A DNA stretch of 64,000 nt from Gnetum montanum (taxonomy: Eukaryota; Streptophyta; Gnetopsida; Gnetales; Gnetaceae), in NCBI GenBank assembly GCA_015680685.1, contig MNCI01004632.1, forward strand, positions 191,480 through 255,479, written 5' to 3'. Positions 51,400 to 62,413 of this stretch are shown here, one piece after another. Within the stretch, counting starts at the first letter, position 1. The number at the start of each line of letters is the position of its first letter. The notes under the pieces are model-generated. The model was given only the letters and a program-made list of their open reading frames with translations. It had not been told where the DNA came from and did no database searches. The translations under genes were made by a program, and so were the position numbers.

Positions 51400-53898
51400 A
51401 GGATGAGGGAGAAGTAGGATCATCAGCTGCAAGTGTCTGTGAAGACTTGGAAAGATTGTTGGTTTGGAAGAAAGATCTTTTTCAAGGTTTATTTTTAGAA
51501 CCACTTGGTTGGGGAGCCAGCTGTAAGTTAATAGCCCTTGTGACATTTCTTTGCTATGGCTAGGTAGGAATTTCACCCTACATGGATGGAGCTAGTGGTA
51601 ATTGAGTTGAGAGCGGAGGTATAGGTGCAGAAGGATGAGGAGGATAGAATGAAAATGGGGATTCCCGTCTTGGAGATTGAGCTCTGTAGTAGTAGTGGTG
51701 TTGGAAAGATGCGTGATTAGAAGAGTCATGCAAAGAAATTGTTTGCTGAACATAGTATCCATATGGATCTAGTTGTCGGTAAGGGTACTGCTACCTTGAT
51801 GGTGACATCCCCCACAATTGTAGATGTTGCCACTGATGGTATTGCTTATGAGGTTGGGGTGGAGCTCTACTCAGGTAGTAGGCTTTCTATTGGTGGAACT
51901 TCCTGTAGTTGCCTTAAGGATAAGGTAACCTCCTAGGTGCTTTCCTTCTTGCCAATCTAGGGTTTAGCACGTACACCCCAGACTCCTACAAGTGTGACAC
52001 AATAGAGCAACATTCCTTAAGATGTTCATATTAGTAGATATCTCATCCACCATCATCATTTGTTTCAAATTCCACAACCTCTTCAATGGTAGTAGCTTTG
52101 CCCTTACCCCTTTGATGGGCACATTCAACTTTTTTCATTCTCCTCTAATCATAACCACTACCTTGCTCTTTGGACTCTTTAGCAATTCTAAGAGTAGTTT
52201 GGAATTTTTTGTTCAAAGAATCTCACATTTTATCTACCTTAGCTAATATTTCAAAAATAGATTTTTCGATCGGCAATGATTTACGTTGCACAACTTCATC
52301 AAGTTATGCCTCCTCGTCGTTGTTACAAAACCAAACTTCCCTTTTTCAGATTAAAGGGTCTTGATTATACTCCTCTACACTTTTCCTTTTTCTCAACATG
52401 TCTTCTTCTTTGGCCACCTACTCGATCAACCTTTGGATCTGATGGGCCCTCAGTTCTAAAATTCTCCATTAGGCATAGACCCTAAGAGTTCTCATCATTT
52501 CTATTCTAAGCCCATCTATGATATAGAGGAGTTTCTCCTTTTGAGAAAAGCCATGGCATAGGCACCTATGCAACAAAGAGTAATATCTATCCATTGCTGC
52601 ATCAAAGGATTCATGTGTTCTTTGTCTCCATCCTTGGATCTGCTTCGTTAGATTAGACACTTGGGAGTACGTTTGATACTTGTCATTGAAGAGTTCAAGC
52701 ATTGTACACCATCGTCTGATTGATGCTGGTTCCAAGGACCGATATTAGCTTTCAACCTCCTTGATGAGTGTCCTAGGGAATAGCTTTAGTTTTTGTCATT
52801 CGTTGTCAATGTTATGCAAGGCATAGGCATTGTGAAAGGCTTCAAGATGATTTTGTGGATTGGATTTGTGTCCCCCTTCAAACTTGGGGATATTATTTAT
52901 ATTTAACTATTTAATTTTGTTGTCTTTCACATGCCTCATTGGAATCCTCATGGCCTTTGCAATGTTCAACATGCTCCTTGTTGCAAGCAAAGGCTCATCA
53001 TAGTCATAGCCCCTGTGATGGCCATGATGCCTATGATGTCCTTTGCTACCCCTTTGTTCATGGTGGTGGGCCTCCCTTGATTGCCCATGCCCTTGATCTC
53101 TACTATTTCCATGGGCCTTGTGATCATCTCTATCTCGTCGGTCACCTCCATCATGGTCTCATCCTCTGCAACTTCGATTAGAGCTAGCGGAGGAGGAAGA
53201 TGGGAACATCAAAGGTGAAGATGAAGGAAAGCTAGCACCAACACAATGCTTGCTACTTCCTCTCCTTAGGTCACAACTGTGTTCACGATTTCTATCTCTG
53301 TCATGGTGCTTGTCTTGGCTTCTACCTTGACTCCCTCTTTTAGAGCCCCCATGGTCATGGAACTCATTCTTCCTCAAACTAGGGTTGTTTACAGTGAACT
53401 GTAAATTTTGGTTAGAACCCCCTTCATCAAAGAAGAGAGGAGGAGAATCAGTGTTTTGAGAATCCTCGGAGCAGCTATCCTCTCCTTCTTTTTGGCCTAG
53501 CAGAAACAAGGGTTTGTGAACCGTTTTCACTTTGATGCTTTGTAGCGAATCTCCTGTTGCTGATCTTTCTTTCGTTGTGCCTCAGTGGGATGATAATTCC
53601 AATAGTCATGGTCTTGCACAACTGCATTAAGCCCTGCGATGCCCAATTTCATGAGAGTTTGGATCAACATCGTAGACATTAATCCATTGGGCAGCAACAT
53701 AATGTTGTCCTTCATGTTCCTCCACCGCAGTTGCTTATCCTGATGCAAGATGAAGGTGAAGTATGGAACATACTCATTGAGATGAGTATAGAACACTCTG
53801 CATTGTTAGGGCACTACTGGTTTTGACCCTTCACACCTTTGCTGATTGGATCCACCTTTGTATGGTGGCAGAGAATCTCCCCTGTGTGAAGAAGCCAT
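51400..53898 (-). pseudogene. Element E gag and linker, degraded
   Basis: Starts at an ATG (53898, 'MASSHRGDSLPPYKGGSNQQ'). The conserved 'VFYTHLNEYVPYFTFILHQDKQL' segment begins near 53800 and keeps the CAG codon that is TAG in A and B. A Ser/His/Arg-rich region (53160-53530), the capsid-like core (52980-52640, with CAG where B and C have the shared TAG), the knuckle (about 52000-52040) and a Pro-rich linker follow. Broken by several stops. Confidence 0.78.
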
Positions 53899-54030
53899 AT
53901 TAGATTCGAAGAAGAACATCGTGCTTTTATTATTATTGTTACCTTTCTTAATGATGTTAACTTTTGGGTTCATTATAATGTTGTTGTATCATTTTCCTAA
54001 CTCCTAGGTAGCACACGTAGCTAGCTAAAG

Positions 54031-54048
54031 TTCTCGACAATGGCACCA
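54031..54048 (-). promoter_or_regulatory. Primer-binding site of element E (tRNA-Asp type)
   Basis: On the minus strand TGGTGCCATTGTCGAGAA, five differences from the tRNA-Asp(GUC) complement, all transitions (C-to-T or G-to-A). Confidence 0.78.
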
Positions 54049-54049
54049 A

Positions 54050-54380
54050 TAATGAGTAGCTCTCACTCCTACTGCGCACATTTAACAATATTCTAACTCT
54101 CAAAATAATAAATTACAAGAACTTCGTTATGCTACTAATGAATGAATGTCATAAATGTGGCTAGTGAGTGCATATTTATAGGCAAGACAAGACATTGCGT
54201 CAACGCATACGCATCAACGCATCCAACCCTACATCGATGCGATCACGTCATTCATAAATGTAACTAGTGAGTGTGTATTTATAGGCAAGACAAGACATTG
54301 CGTCAAGGCATACGCATCAACACATCAAACCCTACATCGATGCGATCACGTCGATGCACTCCAATGACAACGATTCATCA
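54050..54380 (-). repeat. Element E 5' LTR, internally deleted and with duplicated promoter
   Basis: Minus strand, TGATGAATCG at 54380. A 103-bp unit is present twice (54150-54252 and 54253-about 54352). Each copy has TATTTATA (54173-54180, 54276-54283) and a cluster of GCGTCAACGC/CATCGATGCG words. Between the LTR end (TAATGAG at 54050) and the 'ctactgcg' block most of the U5/R region is missing, so the LTR is only about 330 bp. Confidence 0.8.
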
Positions 54381-55046
54381 AATAGGATTCAATGAGATTT
54401 CATTATTGCATGTCTTTATAAATTGGAATTTGGTGATTATTCATGTTGTCTATACCATGCCAACTAATAGTAATGCTTAAATTGCTACAAAGTTTAGATT
54501 GAGTTTCTCCTTTTGTTTTGAGTAGTTTGTTCATGAAGGTTATCCCTGGCTCACTATGTTTTTGTTATTGCAACAACCCTTCTTTTACATAACCTATATT
54601 ATGATATTCAATGATATTATAGAGGGAATTTCAGTTGATGATCAAGGTATGTAATTGCTTAACATGAACTTTACAAATGATTTATTTTATGATCAATAAT
54701 TCCATGCAACATATCAATATTCTATTAGCTAAAGTGGAGGAATACTGCATGTTCTTTGCTCTCATATTAATTGGTAAAAATTTGTTGTGTATTATAATAG
54801 TAATATTGTTAAGTGGATTACTTTGAAACTACTTATCATAGAATTTTATTTTAGATAATAAAAGGATCAAAGAGAGAACTACCAAAAGAGTCCACCTCAC
54901 TGAATGAAACCAAGAGAGAATAACCAACCAATCACACATTGCTAAGAATACATGGGAGTCTAGACTACTTCCTCAACTGAGTTTGCATAGAATTTAGACA
55001 TTGAAAATTTACTATCTCATATGTGTCTTTAGAATTTTGACACTAT
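54381..55046. other. Spacer between elements E and F
   Basis: AT-rich, no coding features and no repeat I recognise. It is the pre-existing host or older DNA in which both elements landed. Confidence 0.5.
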
Positions 55047-55952
55047 TGATGAGCGGCTAGGTACCTCTACGTCAAACTATACGAATCACAGGCGTTCACA
55101 CACGACTTGGTCGAATTCCGTAGACTATAAGCACTTTGCATACACCAAACCCTAACCAACAAAACCTTGTGTTAGAATAGTTGTTGTCTTCCCAACCTCA
55201 CTTGTGATGCTCTGATTACGATGGTTAAGTGATATTGAGGCAAATGATTTTTATGGCTTTTTCACTTTATCTCCTAGCATCTAATTCTTGAAATGGAAAG
55301 TAAGGAATGGAATATTACGTAATCTATAATTATCCTAATCTATATCTTAACTCTTCCTAGCATAAGTATTCGATCCCATCTTCCATGCACATCCTAAGCA
55401 TCCCCTAACCACTACTAGATTACCAGACATTAAGCATCACTAGGTTGCCAAGTGTTGGGTTTATGTTCGAGATGATCGTACTTATGGTTTCTACAAACTA
55501 TAAAAGAGTGATGGCGATTGAAATAATAACAATGGAAACTTAAGGAATTATTAAAGCATAGAAATATTAAACTATTAAATGCATCAAATGACTAAGTCCA
55601 ATTGCTACAAGGAATGCTTGAAAATCTCATCTTTATTACCATTCATGCCAATGGGCTTAGGTACATCAGTGCTCGAATAAATAGCCAGACACCTTTCTTA
55701 CACCTACTGCGGGCACTTGGAAAATATTCTAACTCTCGCGGAAACAAACTACAAGAGCTTCACTACAACTACCAAAAAGGTACCTAAGTGTGGTGGAAGC
55801 ACACTTATTTATAGGCTAGAACAGGCTTCGCATAAACGGGGCCACGGAGACGCATGGACAGATGCGTCAACGGGGCCGCGTCGATGCGGCCATGTATATG
55901 GGGCCCCATATACGTGGCCTAGTCGACGCATCGACTCTTTAGCACTTCATCA
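55047..55952 (-). repeat. Element F 3' LTR
   Basis: 906 bp, TGATGAAGTGC at 55952 to CCGCTCATCA at 55047. The reverse TATA (TATTTATA) is at 55806-55813. The U3 cluster 55828-55935 is built from 'acggggccac', 'gtcgacgcat', 'gatgcgtcaac' and an almost perfect palindrome around 'tatggggccccata'. The polypurine tract (C run 55955-55959, then AC) adjoins. Confidence 0.88.
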
Positions 55953-56210
55953 TACCCCCACAACTGAGTAAAAACTCGTCCTCGAGTTCCTCTACAATTT
56001 AGAAGGTATGGACTTCTTATTACAACACACATGACTTGACACACATGACACACACACATGACACAACACCAATTTTACTGATGCACCAAGTGCCCGAGTG
56101 TACAGAGAGGAACAAATTACAAAATTGGTGGTGTTCAGAGACAAAATTGAACACTCTGATGATCCTCGATTCTCTGCTGTGCTGAAAGGTGCAAAAATTG
56201 CTGGAGAAGA

Positions 56211-59063
56211 TCACACCGTCTCTGGTGGTGGTTGTTCTGACAAACCTTCACTAGCCCCTGGCGCATATGGTGGTGGTGGCGTGGACGATGGTTGTCCAGC
56301 AGCAATTGCAACTTCCAGAGGTAACCGAAATGCCTCCAAGAGAGCCCTCATTTTCTCTACCTTGCTTCTGGGATCGTTCACTATCCAAGCTGCTTCATCA
56401 ATGTGTGCTGGGACTGGAACCTCCCAAGGGCATGGAAGTGTAGGGAAGAGTTCTTTCAAGTTGAAAAACTAGGCCGCAAACTATTTTCATTTGATGTCGA
56501 ACACTCGGATTGATGTCTGGAGCTACTGGTAGTCATTCATTCGTCAGGCCAAGTTTTCAGTGACTGCACGTCGCCCTTCAAAATGCGTGCAAAGAACCTC
56601 AAGTTCTGCATTTGCTATTTCAAATTTTTGTTTTGTCACTTTGTGCACTTGAAACTCGCCCTCGTATATGGAATATGAGGTGGCCACTTGCTTTTCTAGG
56701 TCAGATCGCAATCTCCCAGCTGTTAGCATAGCTAGGTTTGTACAACGAAGGTTGGCCAACTCCATGTACTCTATCATTTCTTCAACTTTTAGTTCTTTGA
56801 GGCAGATCTCAGCTTGATTGTAGGTGTTCAATCCATCAAAGATGAGTTGCCACACCTTGCCTCCCTCTCGGAGCTATTGGAGCACTTGGTTCAACTTAGC
56901 CTTTGCGACTTGAATTTGTTTTTCATTTACTTCCTTTTGCAATCCCACTTGGTCCCTGTAATGATTTTTAACTTTTTCAAACTTAAGGGCTTCATTTTTC
57001 CAAGCGACAATTTTGATGGCTGATTTTTGTCGCAAGGCTCGAATCTCCTCCATAAATAGATTTCGATTTTTGGTGGCCAACCTCCTCACATCACCGTTCA
57101 CCCTGGCTAGCTCTTCCTGCTATTGGTGAATGAAGCTTTTCATGTGCTCATTTCTAGCACCCACATTGCGTAGGTGATGGACTTCTGTGGTTAGCCTGAT
57201 ATTCTCCTAGCGAACCTCTGTCAAGTCCGTGTTTAGATGATACACATGAGCATTTGCCAAGGATTTATCAAAGATCACTGACTCTCGCTTATCCTCAACT
57301 ATCTAAAGTTTGACTTGAAGCTGTTGAAAAGCTTCATCTCTAGTGAGTTCACAATTGAGGAGAGCTGGATCGGCAAGTTGGGCCCTTAATTGGGCAACTT
57401 CTGCTGCAAAGTGTTGAAAATTGGCTTGAGCAACTTCGAGTTACCCCTCCAAGATGAGGCTCTTACCCCTTGCCGAGAGTAGCTCCGACTGGGTTGCAGT
57501 GATGTTATCCAGAAGATCAAAAATATTCAGAAGTGGTTGCCCAGTTCCCACCAGTTAGTCCAATAGTTCTTCATGTTGGGTTGCATCGATCCTGCTATGT
57601 GAAGTCCCAGTAGATGCCTATACATCTTCGAGTCCATGTACATCTGGTACAAGTGCCGCCGGTGCATTGAGGGTTGTAGCAATCGCGTCAGCAACCACTT
57701 CGACTGTAATCTTCTGTCCTTGGTGCTGCATCACTAGGACTGTCACCCCCTCTCCATCCTTCAAGCTTACCAACAAAAGTAGTAGCATTTCCTGAAATTT
57801 CAGGAAACAACTGTGGGGTGGATACCGTTACTTCTCGGACACTAGGATCGGTTCTTGAGGGTACTTGTGTTCAAGTGACAGAGAACATCGGCCCTGCTAT
57901 TTCTAGCAGACTTACTGATTGAGCCACTTGCTCCAGATGGCTCATTGCAGGACAATAGATTGAAGGGTCTTCTCCTCCATCGGTCCCTCCAGATTGCTCT
58001 TGTTGGCTCAAGAGTGATTGTCGGATTTCGTGTATATGTTCTGCAATGGTTTGCGAACCCAACCTCGTTGTTTGCACAAGTGGTGAAGGTGGTTGCTACT
58101 CCTTAGTTTGTGTGGTGGTCGGAGTCTGTCTTTCATCATTTCCCACCATGAGGCAATCAGGGTGTGCCAAAGTGTATCGTTGGCATATCGTGCTATCCCT
58201 GCTCTTTTGCATAATTTTCTGATTAAGCAAGAAAAGGGTAGAGCCCACCTTCCATGTTCACTTTTAGCGAGTCTTTTCTCAATCTCCAAAAACAACAATT
58301 GTGGAAGGCTCATTGGGAATTTTCTGCTTAGAGAAGCACATGCACGAGTGGAGAAGGCAGTGATTTTGCTAGGTCTCACTGTTGGGTTGAGGTGTTAAGA
58401 CACAATTTTTGAATACACCCTCTCTGTGGTGGTCAAAGTGCCGAACTCTTTGCAATCCACCCCATAGCACCGCCTGATCCACTCCCCTTTTACCTCGGGA
58501 TCTTCTTGTTGAGGGATCTCCACCACATCAGCTCTCATCTCAGGCAACCCTAGAGCTTGTGTAATTGCCTCCGCATAGTAAGAGACATAGATGTCCTTGA
58601 TTCTTACTCTGAACCTTGGCTGTCGATTTGTCCAGAAGAGATAAGTCTCTCCTAAATACCATTCACCACTGGATGTGATGATTGGCCACATAGGAGAGTT
58701 TTGCAATTGGAGCTTCACATCTTCCGGTGCATTCTCAAGAAATGGTTCAAAGTTTAACTCTTGCAGGACCATTCGTTGCACTTCCCTTAGCCTGATAGTG
58801 TCAAGACATGCCTGGGTCAAGGTGACCTCAAGCCATGGCGCTATCGCCGAAGTCTCATCCCCTTGCGATTGTTCACTGGGGATCTTCTCTTTAGGAATCT
58901 GATGAACAGATTCCACATCAGGTCCTTCACAGAGTGGGCCAGTTGCATGGGAACCCTCCACGTGCTTTGGCTGCTACATACCTCATCCTCCTCCTATTCA
59001 TGGTCACTTGTCCCTAGGTGTTGACGGTCCTTCTCCCCTTGGATGCCTTAGTTTTGGTGCCAT
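56211..59063 (-). pseudogene. Extra ORF of element F in the env position, long coiled-coil protein, degraded
   Basis: Reads from ATG 59063 ('MAPKLRHPRG') to a stop at 56211 ('PPPETV'). It was originally about 950 codons. Two compensating frameshifts (about 58130 and 57740) and a dozen or so stops, mostly TAG/TGA where CAG/CGA would fit, break it. Order: a basic N-terminus; a globular part, about residues 35-300, with 'RVRIKDIYVSYYAEAITQAL', 'LTTTERVYSKIV' and 'RPSKITAFSTRACASL'; a Ser/Gln-rich hinge; about 400 residues of heptad-like coiled coil ('ATKNRNLFMEEIRALRQK' and around); and a Pro-rich tail. The globular part resembles in layout the plant 'putative transposon protein' domain. No signal peptide or membrane span is visible, so a true envelope is not supported. 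No counterpart exists in A, B or C. Confidence 0.65.
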
Positions 59064-59364
59064 CTGCAATCAAACATAACCACCAATGAAATTGTGCACA
59101 AGTTGCTCAAAATGGCCCTCATACACCTTCTCAGTTTGACTAAGTTATGATGTTGGCACGTGCATCCCATTAAATTTCTGAGAGTATTAATTGATGGGTT
59201 AGAACCAAAAAACAATAAACCATGAGTTGGAGTTTAAACTATTGTTTTTGTTTCTTCCCTTAAGAGGTGTTAAGTCTTTATTGATTGTAATTGAAAGTAA
59301 TTAATTAATTTCAAATAGACCTCACCCCCCCCCCCCCCCCCCCCACAATTGAGAGCATACCTCC
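59064..59364 (-). other. Candidate 5'UTR intron before the extra ORF
   Basis: On the minus strand a donor CCGGAG|GTATGC lies at about 59363 and an acceptor TTGATTGCAG| directly abuts ATGGCACC at 59063. The interval holds the 20-base G run (59325-59344 as C). Inferred from consensus only. Confidence 0.4.
59325..59346 (-). repeat. Homopolymer C20 (G20 on the coding strand)
   Basis: Twenty consecutive C at 59325-59344, then AC. It occupies the place of the CATGGGGG tract at 18590 (B) and 12173 (C), after the shared 'ccgga(g/a)gt' block, so it looks like an expanded polypurine-like tract. Exact length is subject to sequencing error. Confidence 0.8.
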
Positions 59365-59508
59365 GGTTGCTAAAGAGGGGAATGATAGGTTGATTAGGAC
59401 ATGTGGTAGACAACGTAAGTGCTTGGAAGAAGAGGCAAGGCAGAAAAAATGAAAAATCTCCCCCCAATTTGTGTGCAAAATGAACAAAAATGTAATGCGT
59501 GATGGGGG

Positions 59509-59625
59509 TATATATAGAGTTTTGTGCATGTCACCGAGGCCGTGTATACATGGCCACGCTGCGTATACGGGGCCACGTCGACGTAGGGGGTCGCATGCGT
59601 TGACCAGCCCAATAAAAGCCCAAAA
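59509..59625 (-). promoter_or_regulatory. Promoter-like block upstream of the extra ORF
   Basis: Minus strand: two GGGCT words ('gggcttttattgggctgg', about 59604-59621), a cluster at 59533-59602 sharing 'acggggccac', 'gtatac' and 'gtcgacg' with the F LTR U3, then CTATATATAC (TATATATA 59509-59516). The ORF start is 450 bp downstream. The region around it is not LTR sequence otherwise. Confidence 0.5.
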
Positions 59626-59629
59626 AAAT

Positions 59630-61170
59630 TGATTGAAAATGCCAAATTGGGATGGTTGAAGAGCTAGAGAGACCGAGAACTTGGCCGAGAGAAAGAGGAA
59701 GGTAAGTGGACGCAAAAGGGAGTCAAAATTAGGAGAATGTGGTGAAAAAGAACCCTACGGAGAAGAAATCGAGTGATGGGTATCATGAAAACAATCAACC
59801 AACAAAATCAAGAGGATGGAAGACTAACAAACGGGACCAAGGATATGCAAGTAGGTCCTCCCCATAGCAGGCGGTAGCCTTAATAGCCCTTGCATATCCT
59901 CAACACTGGAGTCCATGAGAAATGGTGATCGCAAGTTAATACTCCCATCCATGAGAACCTTCCAAAGCATGAGTTCATGGAAATCACGACAAACCATCAA
60001 AACATAAAATGAGCAGTGAGGTGAGTCATGGAGAGAAATGGGTGAAGAATTGGAATTCCAATTTATTGGTCACATGAAACCCTATGTGAAGTTGTGGTTA
60101 AGTGACCCAGTAGGACCTTTCCCGAGTTCAAACAAAAAACCAACCACATACAGTGACATCGCAGCAACATGCGAAGACTCGTCCACCCCCCAAGTGTACA
60201 AGAATGCACCCACAGAGAATCATCACTCCAACAGGCGTGAGAGGAAGGAAGTGAAACGAGACTAAGTTAGAGGGGATGGAGCAAGTCCGATAACTAGTCC
60301 TTGTGGCCTGTGAGAGGTGGTCCAAGGGGTGTGCTTTGAATTCCCACATAGTTAGGATTTTATTTTTATTTTTATTGTGATTTTGTGAGAACCACACCAT
60401 GCAAAGACCCATGCTTGGTTGCATGCATTCGGCCAAGGGGTTTGCTTTGAATCCTCATGTTTTTTTTTGTTTGTTTTTTTTTTCTTTTTTTTTTTTCTTT
60501 TGTGTTTTTGTGATGAGGACCACACCATGCAAGGTCAAATTACCAAGGAGCTTCCTTGTAGAGAAGAACTTGGAGTGGTAAGAAATCCGTAAGGACACTC
60601 TCACAACCCAGGGGACAAAATAGGACGATGAATGTTGCATTCCCCTTAAAGTCACACCCAATTCAAACCATTGGGTCATCCCAAGTCTGGGAACTACGCA
60701 AGTCACACATTAATTAAAATGTTTTTAAGTGAAGGGGGTTGCATGTTTCCAAAGGGAAGAAAATCATGGAGTGGATGAATGGGTGGATGACGTTGACTCA
60801 CTACCAATTTTATGAGATGAAAGTAGATGTAAATTCCAAGAACAACAATGCAAGGGTGGGAGTGATATAAAATAGGTGGACTATTTCACGCGACCCATCA
60901 CAACGAAAACCATCCACACCATACTTGATGATAATAAGATGACTTATTAGCAACCAATTGGAAATTAAACACACACACACACACACGCATAAATTAGCAA
61001 CAAAGAAATGGAAAAGTAATTAAAGAAAGGAAAATTTAGTAAGAATTGGCAAACGTATGAACGATGTTGAAAAACAAAAAAGTGTAAAACAAAAAGTTCC
61101 AAAAATAGTGAGGAGCATAGTAGAATGGATCAACATGGAGGATAGTCTTCCCCACAACTAGGCTCGAAAG
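59630..61170 (-). other. Element F 3' untranslated region between integrase and promoter block
   Basis: Shares UTR blocks with B, C and E. The 'accacaccatgcaaag' motif occurs twice (about 60390 and 60520) in a local duplication of about 120-130 bp, each preceded by a T-rich run and 'gctttgaat(t/c)c'. An (AC)n run lies at about 60970-60987. A G-rich tract (CCCCAC, 61150-61155) lies next to integrase. No gene seen. Confidence 0.6.
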
Positions 61171-61177
61171 AGGAGAC

Positions 61178-62340
61178 TCAAAAAATGGAACGAGGTTGTC
61201 CTGGTGATGATGAGGTGGTAGCACTAGTTGGATGGAGTTCACGAAAAGGTTTTAATTGTTTCCGATTGATCAACTGCATTCTCCTAGGGTCCTCAGGTTT
61301 GTGTATAAGCAAGGCCCTGAATGGGAAGGTTTCGGAGATAATGTAAGGTCCCTCCCACAGTGTTTGAAACTTGGTTGGTTGCGGTACATGTGTGGGGTTC
61401 CAATAGAGTACCTTATCTCCACATCTAAATGTTACCTTTTGAATCCTAAGATCATGACGTTTTTTATTGTAGGCCTTGTGTATCTCATTTGATGACATGG
61501 CCACTAATCGATTCTCATCTAGAACACTTAGGTTGATAAGTCGCTCGCGTTGTGCTAGTGGTAGGTCAAGACCCAAGTTACTAGCTATAGATAGTGTTTG
61601 GAGTTCTGCCTAGATTGGGAGTTTCAGTAGCTTACCGTACACTAACTCATAGGGAGAGTAACCTATAGGAAGTTTCCAAGTGGAGCGATAGGCCCAGAGG
61701 GCATCATTAAGCTTGGTGCTCCAATCCCTCCTATATTTACTCATTGTTTGAGTGAGGATTTTGGTGATCTCCCTATTGGTGACTTCGGCCTGCCCATTGG
61801 CTTAGGGGTGATAAGGTGTTGTAAATTTATGGGTAACCCCCAAGTATTGCATGAGTTTACAAAAAGTGACACCCATGAAATGCGTTCCATTATCTGAGAT
61901 GAGTGCACGTGACACTTCAAACCTGTTGACGATTTGCTGTTGGACAAATTGTGTGGCGGTGTTTGAGGAACAATCGATGACGGCTGTCGTCTCTACCCAC
62001 TTTGTGCAATAGTCCACAACCACGATGATGTACGCCTTCCCATTGGACAAGGGTTTGATGAGACCCATGAAGTCGATGCCCCAAATGTCAAAGGGCTCCA
62101 GTGATTGGATCCACTATTGAGGTTCCTCCATTCATGCAGTAATGCCACCGTCTCTCTGGCATTGTTTAAAGGAGCGAGCAAACCATTGTGCATCCCTGAA
62201 AATTGTAGGCTATTAATATCCTACAAGTAGGATCTTAATGGTCGTGCATCGTCCAGTGTAGTGGCCCCCACAAGGGCCCTCGTGAGCATCTTGGAGGATG
62301 CACAATGTATCACCATCAGCGACACACCATTGAACCAGGC
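61178..62340 (-). pseudogene. Element F integrase, degraded
   Basis: Minus strand. HHCC region about 62330-62160 (one stop). Core 62068-61802 with 'IIVVVDYCTKWVE' and 'ISDNGTHFMG', both catalytic Asp present. A TAG (CAA/CAG in relatives) follows 'YHP', then '[14 protein letters not shown]' with the catalytic Glu. The C-terminal domain 61576-61178 is open ('DKVLYWNPTHVPQPTKFQ', 'LWEGPYIIS'). The triad is intact but the frame is not. Confidence 0.85.
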
Positions 62341-62413
62341 CATCCGCACACACCTTATAAAGGTGGCCATTAATTTCCATGAAGCGCTTGGCTTTATGGA
62401 GAAACTGTTATTT

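Larger units (their letters stand above)
46161..54380 (-). mobile_element. Element E: Athila-like LTR retrotransposon, truncated at its 3' end
   Basis: Minus strand: 5' LTR 54050-54380, primer site, gag, protease, RT/RNase H, integrase, 3'UTR to about 46500, and a promoter-like block at 46303-46350. No 3' LTR follows; the element ends against the GDI 3' flank. All domains are present in order but broken, making it an old relative of the autonomous type that could have served B and C. Confidence 0.85.

Noticed and set aside
56211-59063. Extra ORF of F as a retroviral-type envelope
   Set aside because: No signal peptide, cleavage site or membrane span is visible; it is mostly coiled coil, so only the position is env-like.
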